Assembly: GCA_024679435.1 (NCBI GenBank)
Contig: JAIBDK010000023.1
Coordinates: 1 to 13,543 of the forward strand
DNA from: Gammaproteobacteria bacterium
GTDB lineage: Bacteria > Pseudomonadota > Gammaproteobacteria > Arenicellales > Poriferihabitantaceae
DNA length: 13,543 nucleotides
Direction: 5' to 3'
In this document: one piece after another, positions 8,363-13,543 of the stretch
How positions within the stretch are numbered: position 1 is the first letter of the stretch
Layout of the letters: the number at the start of each line of letters is the position of its first letter
The notes under the pieces: model-generated
The model's input: only the letters and a program-made list of their open reading frames with translations
Databases searched by the model: none
Told to the model about the DNA's origin: nothing
Position numbers and translations under genes: made by a program

Positions 8363-9331
8363 TTACCCACACTGGGCCCAGGCTGACCAGGTATCCTTGT
8401 TATTGTTAAGCCAGTTTTCAACGACATCTTCCAGAGACTTGCCGTTGAGATCAACTTCACCAACCATGGTGCCCATGGCCTGGTTATCAATGGTGAAAGC
8501 CTGAATAGCAGAATATGCACAAGGCCATTTGTCTGCGCCGTCTTTCCAACCCACTTTTTTGATCCAGCCGCGAGGCTTACCACAGTCATACGCCATATCC
8601 GGGTTCAATCCAACCGACGCATCTGAATAGCACTCACTACTGTATGGGGGAAATTCGACAAACTCACCTTCAAATTTAATGGGCGCCCAGTGCGGAGTAT
8701 AAATCCAGCCAAGCCAGGGTGCCTTTCTTTGATAGGCAGATTCAAGCTCAGCAAAAAGTGCGGCGTCGGTTCCGGCGTGAACCACTTCAAAATCCATCTC
8801 AAGGGCTTCCACACGCTCATCATCCCAGCCACCCCATGTGACAGGGCCGCCAAGATAACGACCGCTTGGGGCAGTATCCGGTGTAGAAAATGCTTCCGCA
8901 CATTCGTTCAGCGCTTTCCAGTCCGGCAGCCCGGGACATTTCTCTTTCATGTAAATCGGGTACCACCATTCTTCAATGGCCTGCATCCCGGTTTCACCCA
9001 GATCCATGGTATTACCCGTAGCAAGGCTTTTTTCCATGGCTTCTTTACCTGTGGTTTCCCACATCTCCATGGCAACATGAAGATCACCAGATTCCAGACC
9101 GGCAAACTGTGCAAGGTAATCCGCCTGCTGATATTTGATGTTGTAACCCATCTCTTCGAGAACCCGGCCCATGATGGTTGTGGTTACGTACTGGCCGGTC
9201 CAGTCATGAAGAGTGAGAATTATAGGATCCTTTGATTCCACCTCAGCGCGAGCAGCGCTGGTGAAAACACCGGTAAAAGCAACCGTTGCTGCTAACAGTG
9301 TCAAAAATAAGCGATTACACGTTCTGGTCAT
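8363..9331 (-). CDS. proX: Periplasmic substrate-binding protein, glycine betaine/choline type (ProX-like)
   Basis: This 322-residue secreted protein belongs to the OpuAC/ProX family, which captures quaternary amines in the periplasm in a cage of aromatic residues. A clear signal peptide is seen: basic start, hydrophobic core of about residues 8-24, and an Ala-Arg-Ala cleavage site near residue 29. The mature part is rich in Trp at family positions, in the contexts LHDWTGQ, MWETTGKE, EWWYP, TWGGWDD and WLGWIYTPHW. Paired cysteines about 14 residues apart (CPGL...ECAEAF) and a second pair nearer the C-terminus may form disulfides. The ATG at 9331 is chosen because GGAGG lies 5 nt upstream and the signal peptide starts directly after it. 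An ATG at 9388 in the same frame would bury the signal peptide. It is the first gene of the leftward operon. The exact ligand cannot be read from sequence. Confidence 0.92.
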   Translation of the reverse strand: MTRTCNRLFLTLLAATVAFTGVFTSAARAEVESKDPIILTLHDWTGQYVTTTIMGRVLEEMGYNIKYQQADYLAQFAGLESGDLHVAMEMWETTGKEAMEKSLATGNTMDLGETGMQAIEEWWYPIYMKEKCPGLPDWKALNECAEAFSTPDTAPSGRYLGGPVTWGGWDDERVEALEMDFEVVHAGTDAALFAELESAYQRKAPWLGWIYTPHWAPIKFEGEFVEFPPYSSECYSDASVGLNPDMAYDCGKPRGWIKKVGWKDGADKWPCAYSAIQAFTIDNQAMGTMVGEVDLNGKSLEDVVENWLNNNKDTWSAWAQCG

Positions 9332-9450
9332 TTTGTCCTCCACAGGTTTAGTGACGTAGATTAATTGCAACCATCTGTCAAACCCCATCGATTGATTTTA
9401 TCGATAGAACCCCGTAAATACCCGGGACAACAGATTACTTGCCGAACATC

Positions 9451-9479
9451 AATTTAACCACAAAAATAACCTATATCAA
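9451..9479 (-). promoter_or_regulatory. proX: Candidate sigma-70 promoter for the proX operon
   Basis: Reading leftward, a -35 box TTGATA (9479-9474) is followed by exactly 17 bp and a -10 box TAAATT (9456-9451), which matches the consensus at four of six positions. The spacer coincides with one arm of the inverted repeat, so a protein bound there would block RNA polymerase. The leader would be about 110 nt. A perfect TTGACA (9381-9376) nearer proX has no good -10 partner at the usual distance. Confidence 0.45.
9456..9471 (+). promoter_or_regulatory. Candidate regulator operator, copy 1
   Basis: AACCACAAAAATAACC lies inside the spacer of the predicted proX promoter. Its first 13 bases recur as an exact inverted repeat 45 bp away (9501-9513). 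A 14-of-16 match recurs in direct orientation upstream of the right-arm kinase (10342-10357). Binding by the adjacent DeoR-family protein is inferred from position. Confidence 0.5.
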
Positions 9480-9497
9480 TAAAAAAACACAATTTCT

Positions 9498-9513
9498 TTG
9501 TATTTTTGTGGTT
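9498..9513 (-). promoter_or_regulatory. Candidate regulator operator, copy 2 (inverted)
   Basis: On the minus strand this site reads AACCACAAAAATA (9513-9501), identical to the first 13 bases of copy 1. A weaker nested palindrome overlaps it: AAAAACACAA at 9483-9492 against TTGTATTTTT at 9498-9507, with one mismatch. The site ends 18 bp before the regulator ATG, so occupancy could repress the regulator's own gene. Confidence 0.5.
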
Positions 9514-9531
9514 TTATGTTGAAATATCCCG

Positions 9532-10293
9532 ATGAAAACCGAATCCCGGCACCAGTCAGAAATTCTTAGAATCGCCCAATTGAAAGGTTCCTGCACTATT
9601 ATCGAGCTCGCAAATCAGCTTGGCGTCTCCGATGAAACTGTCCGCCGCCATGTAAAACCACTGGTGGAGAAAGGCTCCGTATACAAAGTGCATGGTGGCA
9701 TCGTTCTTCCAGATCGGCTTCACGAAGCGCCCATGGAACGGCGAATGGATCAAAACCGTGATGCCAAAATTGGTATCGCTACCGCCGTAGCAGATCTCAT
9801 CGAAGATGGTGATTCACTTATCCTCGACACTGGATCAACAACCGCCTATGTTGCCCGGGCACTTTCAGGGCGCAATCATCTAAAAGTGATTACTAACTCA
9901 TTGCAAATTGCCCGCACCCTTTCCCGGGAATCCACCAATCAAATTTATATGATTGGTGGCGACCTCGATGCCGACGTGCTCGCTACCTTTGGCCCGTCTG
10001 CCCTGGATTTCCTCAAGCAGTTTCACGTTCGTCACGGAATACTGTCCATCGGCGGCATCAACGAGAGCAACCAGCTGATGAATTTCGAACTCCGAGAGGC
10101 TGAGTTTTCACGGACGGTTATCCAACAATCCGCCTCGGTGACCGTTGTTGCCGATCATACAAAATTTAGCCGTCGGGCACTGGTAACGGTGGGCAACGTT
10201 GCCGACATCGACTGCTTTGTTTCCGACCAGCAGCCTCCCGAACATTTTCTGGAAGAGTTAGTGCGCCATGACGTGAATCTAATTACCACCTAA
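9532..10293 (+). CDS. DeoR/GlpR-family transcriptional regulator
   Basis: The 253-residue protein has the DeoR-family two-domain plan. An N-terminal winged helix-turn-helix (about 6-57) contains LANQLGVSDETVRRHV and the usual GxVxxxHGG wing. A C-terminal DeoRC effector domain (about 75-235) has the LDTGSTT phosphate-loop-like motif near residue 98, then VITNSL, MIGGDLD, SIGGI and ADHTKF. DeoRC domains typically bind phosphorylated metabolites, and most members are repressors. The recognition helix has RRHV where many members have RRDL. The gene lies divergent to the transporter operon and 77 bp before a kinase gene, so it is a good candidate regulator of both. A phosphorylated amino alcohol made by one of the two kinases would be a sensible effector (inference). 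No clear SD precedes the ATG. Confidence 0.9.
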   Translation: MKTESRHQSEILRIAQLKGSCTIIELANQLGVSDETVRRHVKPLVEKGSVYKVHGGIVLPDRLHEAPMERRMDQNRDAKIGIATAVADLIEDGDSLILDTGSTTAYVARALSGRNHLKVITNSLQIARTLSRESTNQIYMIGGDLDADVLATFGPSALDFLKQFHVRHGILSIGGINESNQLMNFELREAEFSRTVIQQSASVTVVADHTKFSRRALVTVGNVADIDCFVSDQQPPEHFLEELVRHDVNLITT

Positions 10294-10341
10294 TCGTGCA
10301 TAACATTATCGCTACCCTTTTCACTGAAAATTTAACGTTGT

Positions 10342-10357
10342 AACAGCAAAAATAACC
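10342..10357 (+). promoter_or_regulatory. Candidate regulator operator, copy 3, before the right-arm kinase
   Basis: AACAGCAAAAATAACC matches operator copy 1 at 14 of 16 positions, including an unbroken 11-bp core CAAAAATAACC (also at 9461-9471). It lies 13 bp upstream of the kinase ATG and just before its GGAG ribosome binding site. An AATTTAAC stretch occurs shortly upstream of the core here (10329-10336) and directly at copy 1 (9451-9458). Confidence 0.42.
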
Positions 10358-10370
10358 CGGAGATACGCCC

Positions 10371-11300
10371 ATGTATTCTGAAGTATTTGAGTCCCTTTCA
10401 AGGATTAATGGTTTCACGGATCTAAACACTGAAAATTGCACGATTGAACGTCTCGGCGGCCTGACCAACCGCAACTATAAGATTGACTGCGATCATGGCA
10501 GCTACGTGTTACGCCTCGCCGGGGAAGGCACTTCAGAATATATAAACAGAGAAGTCGAATTTCACAATGCCAGCATCGCCTCCAATGCCGGCGTCAATGC
10601 CGAAATTATGCACTTTGATACTGCGACCGGTACGATGATATGCCGCTATATTAGCAACGCAGTTACCCTCGACATCGATACCCTTCGGGACATTGAAGTT
10701 GTCCAAAGAACCGGGCACGCATTTCGCAAGCTACATAATTGTGGTCAGGAATTTCAGGGCAACTTTGACCTATTCGAGCAGATTGATCAGTACCTCGACG
10801 TGCTTAACAATCTGAATGCAAAACTTCCTGACGGTTATGAACAAGTTCAGCAGGAAGCCGAGCAGGTCCGGACGGCCCTGTCGGCTCACTCACTTCCAGT
10901 CCGCCCTTGCCACTGTGACCCCATGGTCGAAAACTGCATAGACAATGGCGACCGGGTGTATATCATCGACTTCGAGTACGCGGGCAATAACGATCCTATG
11001 TGGGATCTCGGTGATATTTCCGTAGAAGGCGATTTTACAGCGCAACAGGACGAAGCATTTCTGACTGCCTATTTCGGCCATACGCCTGATCCTTTTGATG
11101 TGGGTCGAATGGTAATGTATAAAGCGATGTGCGATTTGCTTTGGACACTCTGGGGTGTCGTTCAACATGCTAACAACAACCCCGTTGATGATTTCTGGGC
11201 TTATGCCGTTGGACGCCTCGATCGTTGCAAAGAACTCATGGCCAGCGATGATTTTCCAGCCCAGCTTGAAGCTGTCAGACGAGGTCCCGTCCTTGACTGA
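10371..11300 (+). CDS. Choline/ethanolamine kinase-family phosphotransferase (right-arm kinase)
   Basis: The 309-residue protein shows the choline/ethanolamine kinase signature more clearly than the left-arm kinase. GGLTNRNY (29-36) and YVLRLAG (45-51) form the ATP-binding lobe. CHCDPMVENC (180-189) is the catalytic loop, with Asp183 as likely base and Asn188 as metal ligand. IDFEYAGNNDPMWDLGD (199-215) is the choline-kinase form of the second metal-binding motif. The likely reaction is ATP + choline or ethanolamine -> ADP + the phosphobase, in the cytoplasm. GGAG lies 7 nt before the ATG. The final codons overlap the start of the methyltransferase gene by 8 nt, so the two are translationally coupled. 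That partner acts on phosphobases, which makes ethanolamine (or a partly methylated form) an attractive substrate. The two kinases share motifs but differ widely elsewhere and are not a recent duplication. Confidence 0.87.
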   Translation: MYSEVFESLSRINGFTDLNTENCTIERLGGLTNRNYKIDCDHGSYVLRLAGEGTSEYINREVEFHNASIASNAGVNAEIMHFDTATGTMICRYISNAVTLDIDTLRDIEVVQRTGHAFRKLHNCGQEFQGNFDLFEQIDQYLDVLNNLNAKLPDGYEQVQQEAEQVRTALSAHSLPVRPCHCDPMVENCIDNGDRVYIIDFEYAGNNDPMWDLGDISVEGDFTAQQDEAFLTAYFGHTPDPFDVGRMVMYKAMCDLLWTLWGVVQHANNNPVDDFWAYAVGRLDRCKELMASDDFPAQLEAVRRGPVLD

Positions 11301-12060
11301 TCATTACTCAAGTTCAACCGATTCGGCTAACACACAGTATTCGGCTGAGTCCATCAAACACTATGAGGCAGTATTCGGCCAGGATTTTGTCAGCCCTGGA
11401 GGCCAGGAAATGGCGATTGAACTGATAAAGGCCCTGGACCTCCAACCAGGCTCAAGAGTACTGGATGTTGGATGTGGACTGGGTGGATGTGCATTCACCA
11501 TGGCCAGGGATTTTAACCTTTATGTAGACGGCATCGATCTTTCCGAAAACATGATCGAACGTGCAAGAAAAAAATGCAATGAATATGGTCTTCGCTCAAA
11601 AGTCAATTTAAGCCTCGGCAACTGTCTGGACCTTGAGGCTGGCCCCACCTATCACGGCATTTTCAGCAGAGATGTTTTTCTTCATATCCACGATAAAAAG
11701 CGGCTTTTTAACAACATTAAAAAGGCGCTATTAGCCGGCGGAAAAATTCTGTTCACCGATTATTGCTGTGGCGCAAAACCCTGGTCGAACGAATTTACGG
11801 CGTACGTCAACAGTCGTGGCTATCAATTAAATACCGTAGCCCAATACACTCAAATACTGGAAGATGCCGGGTTTCAGATAACCAGCGCCGAGGATGCGAC
11901 CGATCGATTCATCGACATTCTTAAGGCAGAGCTCAAAAAAATTGCCACTCTCGAATTCAACCCGCCAGAAATAGCCCTGTTGGCTGACAGTTGGCAATCC
12001 AAGATTGATCGTGCCAGTCAGGGAGACCATCGCTGGGGAATATTTCAGGCACACCTGTAA
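11293..12060 (+). CDS. Phosphoethanolamine N-methyltransferase-like (phosphobase methyltransferase)
   Basis: The 255-residue class I SAM-dependent methyltransferase closely resembles Plasmodium PfPMT and the second catalytic half of plant PEAMTs. SAM-site motifs are VLDVGCGLGG (56-65) and GIDLS (80-84). From memory of the PfPMT structure, its key residues have counterparts here: catalytic dyad Tyr19/His132 -> Tyr16/His131; Asp128 -> Asp127; phosphate-binding Tyr160, Tyr175, Arg179, Tyr181 and Lys247 -> Tyr157, Tyr171, Arg175, Tyr177 and Lys237. The ending RWGxFxA is also shared. The expected reaction is stepwise N-methylation of phosphoethanolamine to phosphocholine. I start at TTG 11293 because GAGGT lies 7 nt before it and this keeps the essential Tyr16. 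The frame is open further upstream into the kinase, but the first later ATG (11409) would remove Tyr16. It overlaps the kinase stop by 8 nt. The substrate is inferred; another phosphorylated amino alcohol is possible. Confidence 0.83.
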   Translation: MTDHYSSSTDSANTQYSAESIKHYEAVFGQDFVSPGGQEMAIELIKALDLQPGSRVLDVGCGLGGCAFTMARDFNLYVDGIDLSENMIERARKKCNEYGLRSKVNLSLGNCLDLEAGPTYHGIFSRDVFLHIHDKKRLFNNIKKALLAGGKILFTDYCCGAKPWSNEFTAYVNSRGYQLNTVAQYTQILEDAGFQITSAEDATDRFIDILKAELKKIATLEFNPPEIALLADSWQSKIDRASQGDHRWGIFQAHL

Positions 12061-12076
12061 CCCGCGCCCAGGCTGG

Positions 12077-13543
12077 TTATCCTTTAATGCTTCGAGAACG
12101 CCAGTCGTTATAAATTGGCACCAGTAAAAACAACGCTGCTACCATCAGCAAGCCGGCAGTCAATGGACGATCCCAGAGAAAGTCCATGCCGTTGGCTTTA
12201 CGAACTGCCCTGCCCAAATTGTCTTCCATCATTCCACCGAGGATAAAACCGATTATCAGGGGCGGCAATGGATAATGTGCAAACCTTAACGCCGTCGCCA
12301 TGACCCCGAGCCCAACCATGATGAATAGCTCTGTGGGGTTGTTCTGACCAATATAAGCGCCAATCATGGTGAAGAATAATATAAAAGGAATCAGATAGTT
12401 CCTTGGAATCTGCAGAAGTTTTGCGATATACGGAATCAACGGCAGATTCAGCACCAGTAAAACCAGATTGCCAATATACATGGAAACAATTACCGACCAA
12501 AAAACCTCTGGCCGCTCGACCATCAACCTTGGACCGGGATCAACGTTCAGAGCGATCAACGCACCGAGCAATATCGCGGTGGTTCCTGAACCCGGGATAC
12601 CCAATGTAAGCAGCGGCACAAAGGAACCGGTGCACGCCGCATTGTTGGCGGTTTCAGGAGCAGCCAGCCCCTTAATCGAGCCCTTGCCAAACTCATCCCG
12701 GTCTTTTTTCGGTGCAATATTCCGTTCCATGGCATAACCCAGAAAAGAGGCGATCGTTGCTCCCGCACCAGGCATCACGCCAATCAGAAAGCCGATGATG
12801 GACTGCCTGCCAATTACCGGTGATATTCGACGTGCCTCCTGACGGGTAATCCGAAGATTCTCAATCTTCTGGTTGGCGCCACTTTTTGCTTTCCCCCTTG
12901 AAGGATCATAGACCAGAGCAAGCGCTTCAGGAATGGCAAACAACCCCATCACCAGAGTAACAAAGTAAAAGCCAGACTGCAGGTCCATCACCCCCAGTGT
13001 AAAACGCGGGGCATTGTGCAGCGCACTTTCCCCAACGGTTGCCAGCATTAATCCAAACACCGTCATTAACAGGGCTTTTAAAACCTGCCCCTTGCCGGCA
13101 AAAGCGGCAATGGCTGTCAGCCCGCATACCATCAATGCAAAATAATCCGGAGACTGAAATAGCAATGCCACACTGGCCAGTAGCGGGGCAAAAAGAATAA
13201 GGAGAATGGCACCAATAGTGCCGCCACAAAAAGACGCGATGGCGGCAACGGTCAGCGCTTTGCCCGCTTCACCCCTGCGCGCCATGGGATATCCGTCAAA
13301 TGATGAAGCGACCGTTCCGGCAACGCCGGGCGCATTGATCAATATCGATGATGTGGACCCTCCGAATATCGCCCCGTAGTAAACACCGGCTAGTAAAATC
13401 AACGCAGCCGTAGGGTCTCCGAGCTTTATGGCAACCGGTATCATGATTGCAATAATTGACATCGGGCCGAGGCCGGGAAGCATACCTATAAAAGTCCCGA
13501 TCAGCACTCCGATAACCACCATCAGGAGATTATAAAAAGAAAA
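12077..13543 (-). CDS. tctA: TctA-family large permease subunit of a tripartite tricarboxylate transporter (5' end outside window)
   Basis: This very hydrophobic protein is the large membrane subunit of the TTT (TctABC) family of secondary carriers, which import carboxylates using a separate periplasmic binding protein. Family marks are MLPGLGP near the visible N-terminus, GGSTSSILINAPG, GVMPGAGATIASFLGYAMER and LTLGIPGSGTTAILLGAL. The middle and last are the duplicated PGxG elements typical of TctA. The frame stays open through the right edge (Leu-Leu codons precede the ATG at 13522), and the family usually has a further 20-40 residues, so the true start lies beyond the window. About 488 residues are visible. 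The partners tctB and tctC would be expected to the right. The substrate is not evident. It converges on the methyltransferase gene with a 16-bp gap and no visible terminator, so its link to the other genes is unclear. Confidence 0.9.
   Translation of the reverse strand, partial: FSFYNLLMVVIGVLIGTFIGMLPGLGPMSIIAIMIPVAIKLGDPTAALILLAGVYYGAIFGGSTSSILINAPGVAGTVASSFDGYPMARRGEAGKALTVAAIASFCGGTIGAILLILFAPLLASVALLFQSPDYFALMVCGLTAIAAFAGKGQVLKALLMTVFGLMLATVGESALHNAPRFTLGVMDLQSGFYFVTLVMGLFAIPEALALVYDPSRGKAKSGANQKIENLRITRQEARRISPVIGRQSIIGFLIGVMPGAGATIASFLGYAMERNIAPKKDRDEFGKGSIKGLAAPETANNAACTGSFVPLLTLGIPGSGTTAILLGALIALNVDPGPRLMVERPEVFWSVIVSMYIGNLVLLVLNLPLIPYIAKLLQIPRNYLIPFILFFTMIGAYIGQNNPTELFIMVGLGVMATALRFAHYPLPPLIIGFILGGMMEDNLGRAVRKANGMDFLWDRPLTAGLLMVAALFLLVPIYNDWRSRSIKG

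Larger units (their letters stand above)
9332..9531. promoter_or_regulatory. Divergent control region between proX and the DeoR-type regulator gene
   Basis: This 200-bp AT-rich spacer separates two genes that start in opposite directions. It holds the predicted proX promoter, a 13-bp inverted repeat with arms 9456-9468 and 9501-9513, and the strong SD of proX. It also has two ATCGAT hexamers (9387-9392 and 9400-9405) flanked on each side by AACCCC (9381-9386 and 9408-9413). No convincing promoter for the rightward regulator gene was found. Confidence 0.7.

Noticed and set aside
9332..9388. Longer proX reading frame starting at ATG 9388
   Set aside because: It lacks an SD and would put 19 residues before a clear signal peptide. 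ATG 9331 has GGAGG at ideal spacing.
11155..11292. Methyltransferase frame extended upstream to 11155, deep inside the kinase gene
   Set aside because: The added residues do not resemble the PMT family, and a well-spaced SD supports the TTG at 11293. The overlap would also be implausibly long.
4193..11300. Two kinases as aminoglycoside-resistance genes
   Set aside because: Both carry GGxTN and IDF(D/E)YAG motifs typical of choline/ethanolamine kinases, and the surroundings concern amine metabolism.
12061..12076. Shared terminator between the converging methyltransferase and TctA genes
   Set aside because: The 16-bp gap and its flanks contain no stem longer than about 4 bp.

Overview
The window is bacterial, gene-dense DNA of about 50% GC by eye, with short spacers and Shine-Dalgarno (SD) sequences. 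The gene set (glycine-betaine-type ABC transporter, dimethylglycine/sarcosine-dehydrogenase-like flavoprotein, TctA-type carrier) fits a heterotrophic, probably marine proteobacterium. The exact lineage cannot be read from the sequence. No tRNA, rRNA, CRISPR array, insertion sequence or phage gene was seen.

Layout. A leftward operon runs from about 9331 to the left edge: periplasmic binding protein (proX-like), ATPase (proV-like), a double-length permease made of two fused ProW-like halves, an APH/choline-kinase-fold phosphotransferase, an 815-residue FAD/folate demethylating dehydrogenase, and a serine hydrolase of the class-C beta-lactamase fold that runs off the window. A perfect 14-bp hairpin separates proX from proV. 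A 200-bp divergent control region (9332-9531) separates this operon from a rightward set: a DeoR-family regulator, a second choline/ethanolamine-kinase-like phosphotransferase, and, overlapping its stop codon, a class I methyltransferase. A TctA-family carrier subunit faces this set from the right edge and is cut at its 5' end.

Most notable point. The methyltransferase (11293-12060) closely resembles the phosphoethanolamine N-methyltransferases of Plasmodium, nematodes and plants. The substrate and catalytic positions I remember from the Plasmodium enzyme are all present. Translationally coupled to a choline/ethanolamine-type kinase, it suggests a bacterial route ethanolamine -> phosphoethanolamine -> phosphocholine, or the same chemistry on a related amino alcohol.

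How the genes may work together (inference). The left arm would import betaine-like N-methylated compounds and strip methyl groups as folate-bound one-carbon units. The right arm would phosphorylate and N-methylate an amino alcohol using S-adenosylmethionine. A 13-16 bp AT-rich motif occurs twice as an inverted repeat in the divergent region, once inside the predicted proX promoter, and a third time just upstream of the right-arm kinase. This suggests that the DeoR-type protein controls both arms, perhaps sensing a phosphorylated product of one of the kinases.
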